Below are positions 20,620-33,217 of a stretch of DNA of 64,000 bases, piece by piece (position 1 is the stretch's first letter; every line of letters begins with the position of its first letter). The notes under the pieces are model-generated. The model did not search any database. It was not told the DNA's origin and saw only the letters and a list, made by a program, of their open reading frames with translations. Source of the stretch: Paramacrobiotus metropolitanus (lineage: Eukaryota > Tardigrada > Eutardigrada > Parachela > Macrobiotidae); the NCBI RefSeq assembly GCF_019649055.1, contig NW_026570238.1, positions 682,001-746,000 of the forward strand. The letters run 5' to 3'. The position numbers and the translations under genes were made by a program.

Positions 20620-23172
20620 ATGGTAAGAGCATTCATCTCAACTCCGTTTTTTGCACACTGATTTTGATATTGTTACGTATTGATATAGCATGTACGATTT
20701 CCCTAGGCTCCTGCTACTGCTAGTAATGAACCAATCCGTGTTTTGATCACTGGTGCCGCGGGCCAGATCGCGTACTCCCTGATTCCTCTAATCGCCAAGG
20801 GAGAAGTTTTTGGGCAAAAACAGGTAAATTTTTTACTGTCCACCATTTCACCCTGCAAAGTCGTCTCACTCGGTGCAGCATTTCATCCTGCAAAAAGTCG
20901 TCTCACTCGGTGCAGCCAGTACAGGTTGAGCCCGTTGAAGTATGCATCGAGAGATTCTATTGATATTAGAAGATTTTAGCTTTAATAGCCATAAATTATG
21001 ATAAATGTAAATATTTGAATTGTTCTAAATTCTAATTACTTAACTTACCGTATTGAAAGCATGGTTTCCCTTCCTAGGAAATCATCTTACACCTTTTGGA
21101 TATTCAGCCGATGCTCGGGGTTTTGAATGGAGTGGCTATGGAGATATCGGATTGCGCTTTTCCTCTGCTACGAGGTGTGTCGTGCATTTTTTTTCAAAAT
21201 CTTTTAGTTCAGTTTTCTACCTTTTCCGTGGTTATCGTTATACAAGTCTTCGGTTTAATAACGAGTACTGTATATTGCAGACGTGGTTGCTACTGCGGAT
21301 GTTGCTGCTGCCTTTAAAGGCATCAGCTACGCTTTCCTTGTCGGTGCAATGCCTCGACGCGAGGGTATGGAGCGAAAAGACCTTCTCAAAGCCAATGTTC
21401 GCATTTTCAAAGATCAGGGAGGTGCGCTGGACCAGTTTGCGAAAAAGGACGTCAAGGTGCTTGTGGTCGGCAATCCAGCCAATACGAACGCTCTGATTTG
21501 CAGCAAATACGCACCGTCGATTCCGAAGGAAAACATCACTGCTATGACACGACTAGATCAAAATCGCGCTACTGCTCAGGTGACTTGATAGTTGATAGTG
21601 ATACTGGTCTAATTGAATACTAAAATTATGATACAGTTCTGACATCAGTTTTATACTGACTTTCCTTCGCAGTTACCTGTTACTGATTTGATTTGACTTA
21701 TTTTCGAGTAGCCAAGTCCGTAAACGGGCATGTAAGTCATGTAGACGGGACTTTCGCAGGTATCCTTATTACTTCTCTCAGTTTGTTGGAAGTTTTTTTG
21801 CGTATTACTAATTATCTCCATGAATATACTGTAGGTACAATTGCTCAATTTACAGTAGACATATGATACTCACTTGTGGTACATACTCGTTCTCCTTGTA
21901 AGTTACTATAGTTTTAGCCACTAATGAGTAAATATTTGTTAGTATTGTCTTAACTCAAAACCTGCAACCGTATACACTATTCAGTAAGTAATTCGGAGTG
22001 TGGATATTAGGTTGCTCAACACGTTCAAGCTCGCATTCAGGACGTGCGAAAAGTGATTATTTGGGGGAATCATTCAAACACTCAGTTTCCGGATGCCAGG
22101 TTCGTTGAAGTTCAAAAGGACGGTAGCTGGACTTCCATCAGCAAGGTGCAGCATGATGAAAAATGGTTGAAAGAAAGTTTGATTCCCCTCGTTCAGAAGC
22201 GTGGAGCCGAAGTTATCGCTGCCCGTAAATTGTCGTCAGCTATGTCTGCTGCGCAAGCAGCTGCTGATCACATGCGAAATTGGTTTAACGGCACCGAGAA
22301 AGTAAGTGTTATGAGTATTGAGTATTGTCTATATGGGAAATTTGTACAATACAGCCGAAACGAGCTTTCACTTTGTCGTTTGCTTTTACAGTTATGAGTT
22401 ATGACTTCTTGTATTAATTTTTAGACTTCAGTCTTTTCCCACTGTGTACTGTACTCGTACAGTCTATACTTTATATCTATATTGTGCGGATTATTTTTAC
22501 GTTAGAGCAAGGTCTTGGTTAGAGTATTGAAAGACGTTTTGTTACAGTGTGATAAGGTGTTTTCTGGAACGATTCAAGTGTCATCCTTAGTTTAATTTCT
22601 GTAACGGTTTTTATTTTGTTGGCTGAACTTGCCTCTATAAACTGATACGAACTAACACAAGGACTAATTTTATGCGCGTAATTATACTTTGCCTAGGTAT
22701 TAGGCTGTGATGGTGCAATTATACAGTAGATACTTATGTTGTATTAATTGTATGTCCTTGGAGGCTTGGACTTGGAGTTGCTTATAGAGAGAATATTACT
22801 TGAAGATATTTGAGAAGAGCAAAACGATGTTAAATTTGGTGTGCTAACTAGATTTAATAACCGTTTATTCATCCGCAGTATGATTTTTGAATGTCGTGAT
22901 AATGGACAGGAGTCAGGCTGATCATCATTCTGGAGTCATTTAATGGAATGTTGTTTTTTGCGTAGGACCAGTGGGTCAACATGGCGGTGGTGTCAAAAGG
23001 AGAGTACGGAATTCCAGAAGGCTTGGTGTTTAGCTTTCCTGTAACCGTGGAAAACGGGCAGTGGAAAATTGTGCCTAACCTAGCCATCGATGATTTTTCA
23101 AAGGAAAAATTGAAGATCACTACGACGGAGTTAGAGGAAGAGCGTACTGAGGCACATGCCGCTTGCGAATAA
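20620..23172 (+). CDS. MDH1: cytosolic malate dehydrogenase
   Basis: Six exons: 20620-20622 (only the ATG codon), 20707-20823, 21078-21174, 21281-21579, 22011-22301 and 22966-23172, 337 aa. It interconverts malate and oxaloacetate with NAD(H). Landmarks: [12 protein letters not shown] (Rossmann glycine motif), the substrate loop [15 protein letters not shown] with its arginines, [11 protein letters not shown], the active-site segment MTRLDQNRA, and [13 protein letters not shown] with the catalytic His. Animal MDH1 usually has TRLDHNRA, so the residue after the catalytic Asp is Gln here. There is no N-terminal targeting peptide, fitting the cytosolic form. Splitting the start codon into its own coding exon leaves the ATG directly against a GTAAGA donor. 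Confidence 0.95.
20845..20916. repeat. tandem duplication of about 36 bp in MDH intron 2
   Basis: ATTTCACCCTGCAAAGTCG...GGTGCAGC at 20845-20879 is repeated with a few changes at 20880-20916. It is intronic and shows no coding sense. Confidence 0.85.
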
Positions 23173-23173
23173 A
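23168..23173 (+). promoter_or_regulatory. AATAAA overlapping the MDH stop codon
   Basis: The hexamer spans the last Glu codon and the TAA stop (GCG AATAAA AC). Another AATAAA lies about 150 bp downstream near 23326 and is the likelier poly(A) signal. Confidence 0.4.
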
Positions 23174-24364
23174 ACATTTTATTGAAATTTCTTTATGTGG
23201 TGGCGGTCTAAAATAATATTTTGTGGATGGATTGGCTGGACAAATTTCAGCTAAACGTTTTGATGCTTCTTCCATGGTATGTTGCCGGTGCTGTTAATTT
23301 GCCGTTGATAAATTATGTTTTAGTGTTAATAAATTTGTTTCGTGTTTCAAATTAAATTGGATCACCTGCCGGTGTATTCAGCATTCTGGCAAGAAGATTC
23401 AGTAATTCACATTAAATTTTGAATTCACCTTGCTGAACTAATGTTAACTGCATGACAAGCATTAATGCTAGAAGATCTTTCTACATTGTTCACTACTTCC
23501 CGTACCGTATTGATTTTTATATCGAACTTTATTCGCGATGGTTTGCGATCGGTCACGATCTTAGACAAGTGCATTAAGCTGATCAAATTTCCAGCATCCC
23601 TTGTGACTGGCATGGTTATCTTCTGACAACAATGGCACACTGTGACACTGGCACTGTACGTACAGCTGTGCGAAGTATCGATTATTGTGATGGGCTTTTA
23701 ATGGATTTCTCAGCGCGGCCAGAGTATGAGAAGCGGGAAAGCGCAATGGTTTGGATGAAATATACATGCTTATATATAGGCTATTCATCGTCAAATTTTT
23801 GGTAGACGCTTCAGCCGCCGCGGAAGCGTTTCAGGCTGTAGCTTTGGAGTGTAATGCATATAAACAACAGCTTCGGCGCTAACCGGAAGTGCGTCCCGCT
23901 CTTGCATGGGTCCTCTCAGTCAGCTCACTCTACTGCTGGTTATGACGTCACGTGTGGATGTTTAGTTTTCGCGCCCACTTGCTTGGATTGGAGAGTTAAT
24001 TTGCAAGCTTGCGAAGTAGGTTTGCACTTGCATTTGATAAAATCGGGAGATTGCATCAGAAATTCGATACAGGAACTGAAAAATCTTTTAAACTGCTGTG
24101 TGAGTTTAACCAAAAACGTTTGTAGTTTGTACGAGTACGCTTGTTACGGTGATTGGATCAAAAGGTACCGTGTTGCGGTGTAGGCCGTGTAGCGGCTCTG
24201 TGCGACTTTGACGATCTCCGCCCTAAGCTGCTTGTAACACGATTTTTGGATTTTGCAGTCATTTTGCGGATTTGCTGGTCTGTGATCGGTACGCTTTCGG
24301 AATTGGCTAATTCGACTCCGTCAGATATAAATATTGTTGGATCTCCTGTTTTACTGAGCCTATA
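23173..24364. other. intergenic, 3' of MDH and upstream of sideroflexin
   Basis: A TATATATA run near 23771 lies about 590 bp before the sideroflexin ATG and could be a core promoter element or chance. The long frame at 23854-24183 has no family signature. Confidence 0.4.
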
Positions 24365-26470
24365 ATGTCTGCCACCAAAGCATCAGCAGTAGAGAAAACG
24401 TATCCCGCGATCGAGCCTGCCCAGAGTGTGGTGAAGCCCGGACAGATTAACATTGACGCACCAAGATGGGATCAGTCAACATATTCCGGCCGCGCCAAAC
24501 ACTTCTTCACTACCACCAACCCTTTGAATCTCCTTAAGGGCGATAAGGAGCTGGAAGAAGTTAAACGCATTATCATTAATTATAAGTGAGTTCGGTTTAT
24601 AGTTACCGAACTCTAGTAACTAGAGTACTCATAGTATTTCGCAGTATTTTAATTTATCCTATTTGCGGCGTTCGTGTTTTTTTGCATTTAAGTCGATAAT
24701 TTTTATTTATGATAACCATTTAAGATCAGAGATAATTAGCTATATCACTATTTTCAACAGCTTTGCTGAATTGTCAGTAGGATTTATAACGGCAAATGTT
24801 TTACATCTAGAAAAGGCGATGTTCCAGCTGGATTGACGGTTGAAAATTTGTGGAACGCCAAGCATGTGTACGATTCTGCCTTCCATCCGGATACGGGAGA
24901 GAAGATGTTTATTTTGGGCCGCATGAGCGCACAAGTTCCTTGCAACATGTTCATCACAGGTAAGCTGACCGGCATTCAGTAATGTAATTAGTGCTTCTTG
25001 GTTGTAAAGGAAAGTATTTTGTTGCAGGCATGATGATGACTTTCTACAAGTTCGTACCGTTGCATTACTTGCTTGCGTCCATTGATATAACTTGAAGAAA
25101 GTAGAAACTACAAAAGGTTGTCGTTTTTTTCCTTCCAGGAGCACACCGGCTGTCGTGTTTTGGCAGTGGTTCAATCAGTCGTTCAACGCCATAGTGAATT
25201 ACACCAACAGAAGCGGGGATTCACCGATTAGCAACAAGACTTTGGGAACCGCTTACGCCCTGGCTACAACTGGTGCAACTGCTACTGCGCTATCTTTGAA
25301 TGCACTCACCAAGGTAAGATATGCGTTGTACGCTGTAAAAGTAAAGATTAATACAATGCATGTAGTATTTTCGCTTTTTCAGCTTGCAATATTAGCAAGT
25401 GCTCCGTAATGTTGTCAGACTAAAGTACTGTATGTAAAAGTTTCCATATTTCCTTGAACCGCCAGCGCGATGCTGTTGAAGCACATAATGGCATCCTCCC
25501 AGAAATCAGAGCAATTCGAATCGCAAAACCGTTTTACTTAGAATACAATTCTTAGTTTTTTTCTAGCAGTATTGCTCATTCTGGAAGGTTTCTTGTAACC
25601 AGGAATCGCTTTATAGAAATTTCCTCCGATTGTCGGGCGATTTGTGCCATTCGCAGCCGTCGCAGCTGCTAACTGCATTAACATCCCTATCATTCGCCAA
25701 CGGTAAGTGAACTCTTTCTCATTTCGTAAGCGTTATATTTTTGATTGTTGAAGGAATAATTCAACTTTGTTAGGGTTAGTTTACGAAATTATTGTGATTT
25801 GCCAGTTGCCACCGTGTTGTGCGCGTCCTAGTCTGAAGTACCTTTATCGTATTATATTTGATTAAAGTACTGTGTTTTCATTGTTTCGTGTTATGCTCAT
25901 GGTTTTGTGAATCGTGTAGTTGATCCAACTTACAAGGTTTGTACTTTTCATGGATTGCAGCGAGCTGGTAGATGGCATTCCAGTTACCGATAAGGATGGA
26001 AATAAAATTGGCAGTTCCAGTATCGCTGCTAATTGGGCTATCATCAAGGTTGCTCTATCCAGAATCTGCATGGCTGTGCCCGGCATGGGTAAGCAATTCC
26101 GCGAAGCATATGTGACTAGATTTTTGCGGCAACGTACAATGCTTAACTGAACATTTTCGGCAGTTCTTCCACCCATTCTTATGAACCACTTGGAACAGAA
26201 GACGACTTTTTTCCAACGCTATCCATGGGCTCCCGCCCCGTTGCAGATTGGAATTTGCGGTGTTTGCTTGATCTTCGCTACACCTCTATGCTGCGCACTT
26301 TTCCCCCAGCGCAGGTACGTGAATCAGAACGTGATATATTGTCTGATTCTGTGCATTTAACGCAGTTCTGGTTTTGTAGCTCGATCAGTGTGAAGGATGT
26401 TGAACCTCATTTGCAAAAGGTTGCTGCTTTGAAAGGAATCGATGAATTACATTACAATAAGGGCCTTTAA
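24365..26470 (+). CDS. sideroflexin (SFXN1/3-like mitochondrial serine transporter)
   Basis: Eight exons: 24365-24585, 24811-24959, 25028-25049 (22 nt), 25139-25313, 25617-25702, 25961-26088, 26164-26314 and 26380-26470, 340 aa. Sideroflexins sit in the inner mitochondrial membrane; SFXN1 and SFXN3 carry serine into mitochondria for one-carbon metabolism. Signatures: [18 protein letters not shown] at the N-terminus, [11 protein letters not shown] (family motif), [35 protein letters not shown] and the C-terminal [12 protein letters not shown]. The tiny exon 3 encodes GMMMTFYK; its donor is weak (TACAA|GTTCGT) but is the only one keeping the frame and the conserved [13 protein letters not shown] join. 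Confidence 0.94.
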
Positions 26471-27388
26471 TGACTGTTTGTGTAATTGTAATTAGTTACG
26501 GACTTCCGGTGAATGGAAGACGATATCGTGGGTGTGATTGTGTGTACGCAATATTTTGCATTTGAAATGTCACCGTTGTAAAAGCGATCTCGTGTCGTTT
26601 CTCTTTTGTCGCGGTCACAAAGTTCATATGCTACTTTACTGTGAAAACAGAATTTCAGTTACTTATTTATTGCATTAAGCCTGGTCCAGCTTGCAGTAAC
26701 TCATTTTGGTTGACAAAGAAAATATGAAACGACTTCGCGAATACATTAATACGTACTTTATTACCCTTCTGCATTTCGAGTTCCGACTACCGTAGTTATT
26801 TCAATCCCTGCACAGAGTGAGAGATAAAAAAATTTCAGTCACTTCAGTCTTACACATGAGATAAGAGGTAGATTAGGATCACTAGGTGCTCGTAGGATGT
26901 TTTTCGGACGAGCCGGACAACGGGAGTTTGGCTTGATCGTGCCGGTGGTGAGATGATGTTTGACTACGTGTGCTTACGATTAATAAAGAGCCCGGAAACA
27001 ATTCATTAACAAAAATTAATTTACAAAATTGTTTCTTCAAAGTACTTGTATTTCCTTCATAAATTTGTGACTAATGAGCAGGAACTTATCGCTAGTACAG
27101 TATGTACTGTGCAACTACTGTTGTGACATGACACATAACCACAAGCATTCTTATCAGTACTTGTACAGTACTTTATTGTCCACCATTTGGTGTCGGATTC
27201 CGGCATTCTGCGTTCAGAAACGTCAAAGTAGTAAAGCACAACCACCAAACGAGAGAAAAAAAACGGAAAAAAGTCGCTAACTCGCCAGTTCTTACTTCTT
27301 CGTGACCTTACATCGCCGCGTGTGGATTACACAGTCCCGTTAGAAATTTATTTTTCAGTGTCCAGTTTCATTACATAAAACACCTCTA
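26471..27388. other. intergenic between convergent genes
   Basis: 3' flanks of sideroflexin and eEF1B-delta. No coding exon or structural RNA recognised. Confidence 0.5.
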
Positions 27389-29841
27389 TTAAATTTTGTT
27401 AAAGGCGACAATATCAACAGACTGAACAAGATCTTCAAAACCGGTAATCTGTTCCTCCAAATAATCCGTACCAACTTTGTCGTCCTCCACAACGCAAGTT
27501 ATCTGGAGCTTCTTGATGCCGTAGGCAACTTCAACAAACTTGGCTGCAGAAAAAAATTTTAATTTAATTTCTCTCAACACCAAAAAGATCGATTTTTTTT
27601 GGGGTTGGCAAACTTAGCAGATTTTACTTACATGTTCCCCAGATCAAGCCATCGGTTTGAATGCTTCGGACCTGCAAAAACAAGCGTAATGCAGATAATT
27701 TTACACGTTACTCTGTACGAGTACGCTATCAGCGAGGTTTGTGCTTTCCGTTTTCAATAACGTAATCCTATCTTGGCCACTGGCCGGTAACACCGTTATT
27801 TTCGCTACATTTTTTAGCACTTATGATACTTCATGTAGTGGTAATTCGTGCTAAATGAACATTTAAGAGGAAGTGGATTTTAACCGACAAACGTCGAAAA
27901 GAATACGGGTACCTTGGTTTCCATTTCTTTCACATCAGTTTCGTCATCCCAAGGTTTAACATCCAGAATGATCATAGATTTGGCGATCAAAGCAGGCTTC
28001 TTTGCCTTTTTCGCTTCGTACGCGGCAAGACGTTCCTCTCGACGCTTGATAGCTTCGGGATCTTCCTAGAAAGCACATATGAACCTAAATCAGAACTGTC
28101 ACCGGCAATGTTCGGAATCAGCGAATAATTAAAAATTTCTAACTATGTACATACACAAAAGTGCTTTTGTTGTGTTTCTTTACAATGCCGCTAAAATATC
28201 ATACCTCCTCTTCATCAGAGCCGAACAAGTCGATGTCATCGTTATCTTTCTTTTCGGTTGTTTCCTTTTTGTCGGCATCCCCAGCCACTTTTTTAGCGTG
28301 TGTGGAATCCTGGGTAGCACCAGAGGCAGGAGCAAGGGACAGGCCGTTCAGTCGGGCTTCCAGTTTGCCAAGTGCTCCAATCACATGTTTCGATACTACA
28401 ATTATGCGTTCCAGTACGATCGTCACTTCTACAATTTTCAGCAATGGAACGAAAAAATTTAGTACTAACACTGCTCGATTTCTTTACGGAGTTCCTTCAC
28501 TTCAGAATCCACGGCATTCAATTTATCCAAAGCCGCCGGCATTTTATCAATGCTGTCAATCTGTGCAAGTGGTAACGATTCAGTAATTAATTGCATAATT
28601 TATCTGTCCACATCACCTACAGGTGTTTATTATTTCACGTGCACGCTTACTTTCTGAAATAATTTACCATGCAAAAACTGTCAAAAATTAATGTTATTAA
28701 CACTAAAGTAAGCACTAGCTGCTAGACGAAGACGTTAGACAAAAGTAAAACGTCTGTTAAGTTCAGTATAATTTAGTAATCCATGCTCAATCTCACATGT
28801 TTAATTTAGCGAACTCAATGCGGCGTACACCCACGAAGAAAGAAGCGGAAGGGGCAAATCAATAACATATCCCAGGTAATGCGACGCACTGATGGATCAT
28901 CTCCTCGAGTAGCTGGCAAAGCAATTGCGGATAAGCCAGTTACGAAGTGCATCTCAATCTGATTGTAAGGTATTAATTTTCTTAGCGATCGCGTTTTGCA
29001 GTCGCAGAGTGCAGACCATGCAGTTCGTGCACAAGCTAACAACTGGAGAAAATGATCCATGAACCGATTGCGGCAAACGATAAAAATACAGGCCAAAGCG
29101 AATCGCAGCCTAATGTGCCTAAATTCCAGGGAACGAAGAGCATGCAGCACTAAGCTGTACGCAAATACGGACAGGATACCGTACGTACGTCGCCCGACAA
29201 GACCTCCTGGATATCACGCCTGATTTTGTCTATGTCCGCCAACAGCTGGGACTTTCGACCGGAAGTCGTTGTACTCGCTTGACCGACGGGATCAGATTTA
29301 CAACCCACACCCGGGGGAAACACACCGCCACCAGCAATGTAACGCTGCTTATTAGCCTGAATACACAAATCATTACTTAAAATAAAATTGTATCAAGCAG
29401 AAACAGTGTACAAATTTGGCCTCTGCAAAATATCTATATAATTACCAGTTGCAGTATGTACGTCAGCTGAAGAAATATATTAAAGTAATTAAACCTCTTA
29501 AAACAGCTATGCCAAAGTCACAAGGAATTCGGAAGCGGTTAAATACGGCAAATGGACCAACATTAAAACTAACGTTAAATGTAGGTCAAACCAAACTGTA
29601 AAGTGTAACTAATAAAATTTCACGAACTATTAATTTCCGCTTTAACTATAGAAATTAGAAGTCCTCAAAATACTAATACTCTTGTTTTTCGGCTGCTCTA
29701 AGGCTTGAAAAGCAGGCAATTCAGCCCTACCCATCACGACAAAGTACTTACCAGAGCTTTGGCCTCATGATACTCTTGTTCCGCTTTCAGGATGGCAGGG
29801 ACGTTCAAGGATGATTTTTCGTTCAGAATAGAGTGCACCAT
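27389..29841 (-). CDS. EEF1D: translation elongation factor eEF1B delta
   Basis: Seven exons: 29841-29752, 29356-29189, 28560-28470, 28395-28205, 28065-27913, 27671-27632 and 27543-27389, 295 aa. It is a guanine-nucleotide exchange subunit recharging eEF1A with GTP. The N-terminus includes [19 protein letters not shown] coiled coil follows ([19 protein letters not shown] then KLEARLN), then the acidic [12 protein letters not shown], the CAGC-like [12 protein letters not shown], the exchange domain ([46 protein letters not shown]) and the C-terminal VDIVAFNKI. For the intron inside the coil I chose CAGT|GTTAGT and ATTGTAG|TATCG because they preserve heptads; a CTCC|GTAAAG donor is an alternative. 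The leucine zipper separates delta from beta. Confidence 0.93.
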
Positions 29842-30688
29842 TTTGATAAAATTCTGAATTGGCTTACTGGCCCTTTATAACAAAAACCGGTCGTAACTCG
29901 TAAGGCTCCGATCGTGGTGCGACAGCAAAAGGAAAGCAAGAACCTTTTCTCAAGGGCTGGAAGCCTGGAACTCTTCGACGACGACATTAGAATTTAGCTA
30001 GCCGGAAGAGTGGAACTGTAATTACAGGATTTGCGTTGGATTTAAACAGTGGTGATTCGTTGGCTACTAATAACGCCCAGTGAAATCGCTGGTACGATTC
30101 GTTCAACTTCCGGGTGGAGGTTGACAATATAATTTAAGAGTTCCATTAAGTACTACAACTGGAAGTGATACACCGTCTTATTTCTTTTCGATTTCAATTT
30201 TCAACAGCAAGCGAGAATATGAAAAATATCAACAATCAATACGATTTTCCTTAATGCTCACGTTGTTCGGGTAACATATGTGAATAAATAATAACTTGTT
30301 AAAAACTTAAAACTTCAGTGCCATTGCCAGCGAAAGGAAAACCCAACATTATTGGTGTGACAAATAAATCGTTGTTGCGGCCTGCGCATTCTCGACAATA
30401 TTTGCACGGTAAGCTACAATACAGTACGTGGTTAACCGTTAACCAGTGCATATGTGTTGTAGCCTGTGCTTGGTATCGTTAGAATTCTTATTAAAAATTC
30501 AGCAGTTTTCTTTGAAAGTCAAAAGCGGGCGAGGTAAATAACTTGAATTCAGGGATCTCTGAGAAACTGAAGTGGATGTGCATGTAATACAATAAAGTCC
30601 CTGGAGAACGGCATTGGCTCGGCACTTGCGGGCTGTGTCTGTCTAGCAGACTCTAGCTTCCACTGCTTCCAGTCTCCATTTTCGACCC
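29842..30688. other. intergenic between divergent eEF1B-delta and COA8 genes
   Basis: Should hold both promoters. An acceptor-like CTGTCTAGCAG ending at 30649 is followed by 13 open codons in frame with the COA8 ATG (LASTASSLHFRP), so a targeting-peptide exon of COA8 may lie here; I cannot place its start. Confidence 0.4.
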
Positions 30689-31212
30689 ATGATGACAACT
30701 CCAAAGAAAAGTTTGAAGCCCGAATCTGTATGGATTCGCGGTGATTTGTATGGGCCACCTGATCCAGTATCGAATCTGCCTCATATTAAGTTTATGGTAC
30801 GGGAAAATGAAACGCATGCAGAGAGGAAATTACGAGAAATGCGCCAAGAAGCTCACGAATGGAACCACACATTTTGGCACGGACACAATACGAAATTTCT
30901 GAAGGTGAATAAATTTTACGACGAATTACTAGTTTATCTTGAACAATTACCTGAAAAAAATTTAGCCTGGCTGCGTTTTTTATTATTTACATTTTGGCTT
31001 TTTCGTTTTAGGAAAAGGAGGACTACATCACTCGTTTTCCAAATAGGAAGTTATCCGCTGATGAGATGTCTGTATTTTATAAAGATTTTCTTGACCGTAA
31101 CCGAAATCTCCACCGGGCGTACAATATGGAGTTGTACAGTAGGAACTTCAGATTGTTATGGCCGGAATTGCTTGTTAGTGTCGAACGACTAATTCGGAGA
31201 CTCCGATTATAA
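30689..31212 (+). CDS. COA8: cytochrome c oxidase assembly factor 8 (COA8/APOPT1)
   Basis: Two exons, 30689-30904 and 31012-31212, phase 0 (CTGAAG|GTGAAT; TTTTAG|GAAAAG), 138 aa. Family core: WIRGDLYGPPDPVSNLPHIK, then HEWNHTFWHGHNTKFLK|EKEDYI. COA8 is a mitochondrial matrix factor that protects complex IV assembly from oxidative damage. At 138 aa the model lacks the N-terminal targeting peptide of the human protein (about 190-200 aa). The frame is open upstream to 30650 with a likely acceptor, so the true start is probably in an unplaced 5' exon. Confidence 0.87.
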
Positions 31213-33217
31213 TTTAACAGTGCATAGACTTCCTCAGGAAGTCTTCCTGTTACCTTGTAGTAGAGGAATAACTTGAGGGGTAAGGCGCAACAGTATGAGT
31301 TTTTTGTTATCTATTATTATTTATTGAGTGGCTGCTAACCAACGAACTGCTGGATGTCCATATCGATATCCATCAGGGAGAAACTTATTGTTGTACGCGA
31401 TCTATACAAGTATGAAAGATTTCCAGCTTTTTCAGAGACTGATAGAAAACCATGGAGCTGATCGGCAGATGCCAGTCTTGGAAAATATACAGTAACTCCA
31501 TTGAAAACGGTTAACAATCTACGTAAAACACCTTAAGCTGCATTTTCGACCAGTTATGAGTTATGCACGCAACCTGAAAAGAACAAGGTGCGATAATTTC
31601 ATCCAGTGAAACGTATCTACGTCATTTTTACTGTGTCACAATAATCGTAGTGAAATGACTGAAATTACAAAAGCGTACCGCCGTACATAGTCTTGTTTGA
31701 TCTAATGCGAAATTGCAAATATTCAGTTAAATCAGAATTATTCATTCCATACAAATATTTTCACCAATTGCAGAAACTCAAACGAAGCTAACTGGAGAGC
31801 ACCTATCCGAAGCAACATTCACATGACATACATAAAACGATTCAAACTCAAAACATATCAAATACTTATTAGTACAAGTAGTTAGTACCAATACCGGCAA
31901 TACGACATCATCGTCGACATGAGCCTGAGTTATTTCAGGGAAATACCAGACCTACAAGTTCCATGGCTACCTATACAAAACCCACTCAACTGACTCAAAG
32001 GAGCTAACCGGACACGAGTATCCGATGAAACTAAACCGCTGGGATCCATGAAACACATCCAACAAGATTCTGGCTGACAAATCGCTATCCAAACGACCAA
32101 ACGCTTCCGACGTTGGTCGTGCTAGGCGAAAAGTATGCTCCCAATGGTAATGGGCGGCATGCCGGGCTCAGTTCCGCTGCGTATTCCTGAAAATAAATAA
32201 CGCTGATTTCAACAAAAGCCGGTTCATGCCTTGTATTTCAGTATTTGGTAATACTTGAAGCTGCAACTGGATACTAACATAGTAGGCTGAGTAATAATAA
32301 TAAAATGAGTAATCTGTAATAATAATAAAATAATAGAGAAAGGAAAAGCACAGAGAATGAAAGAAAAATTAGAAAATCTACTCAGACAAGGTATCTTACT
32401 GTTCAACTTAGTCGTAACTTACCTAAGTAAATGACTGTAGGAATAAAGGCATAATGGAATACAACCCCACAGAAATTAAAAAATTTCGCAGCGTTTTCGC
32501 GAGCTTTTCCAGCAGTTCCCCGTGCTCTTGGAGAGCGATCCATCGTTTGCAGTTTGCTCGGTGGTTTACACTTTTAGCCAACTATCTTACTATCACACAA
32601 GCAGAACCAGCTGTGCCAGTAAGAAGTCCTTTCAGTAACTACCGCAAAATATTAATTATTTACTCATTAACTGTGACAGTTTGAACGTAATTAAAAATAT
32701 CGCAAAATAATGTAATAAGACCAAAAACAACAAAACACGACTTTACTGACTTAGGCTCACTTATTAGCCTCTTAGTCTTAGGTTTTGGCTTTGGCCCTTG
32801 GGACGCGGTCGGTCTTCACTATTAACGAGTAAATCAAAATCAGTAGCATGGATACTATAGTATGCCGGATAACGTCAACCTCGAAATCTGCAAACCCTTT
32901 GGGGGGCTGGCTGTACTGTAACTGCAGCCGGCGTCGTGGCCGACGAGTACCCCACTACTCGAATCTTTAAATCCACGTGTAGCGAAAAATGCGCAAAGAC
33001 GAAGAAAATTCAGACAAAACTGAAAAACTAATAAAATTATAAAAGTTATGTATGATCAATTTTGTGAAGAAGTGTTGAAAGTTTTAGACCTCGTAATCTG
33101 CAGCATTATTGGCAGGATTTCTCAAGAGTCGTTAAAAATTTAAATGCTGAATTGTTATCATCCACGGCTTGAGTGCAATCAACTTGATCACTTTGGGTAA
33201 CATTAGTAAAAGTTAGC
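31213..33217. other. 2-kb intergenic
   Basis: 3' flank of COA8 and 5' flank of eIF3f. Includes a short AATAATAATAAAAT duplication near 32290-32335. Small frames at 31335-31517 (minus) and 32454-32684 (plus) lack support. Confidence 0.4.
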
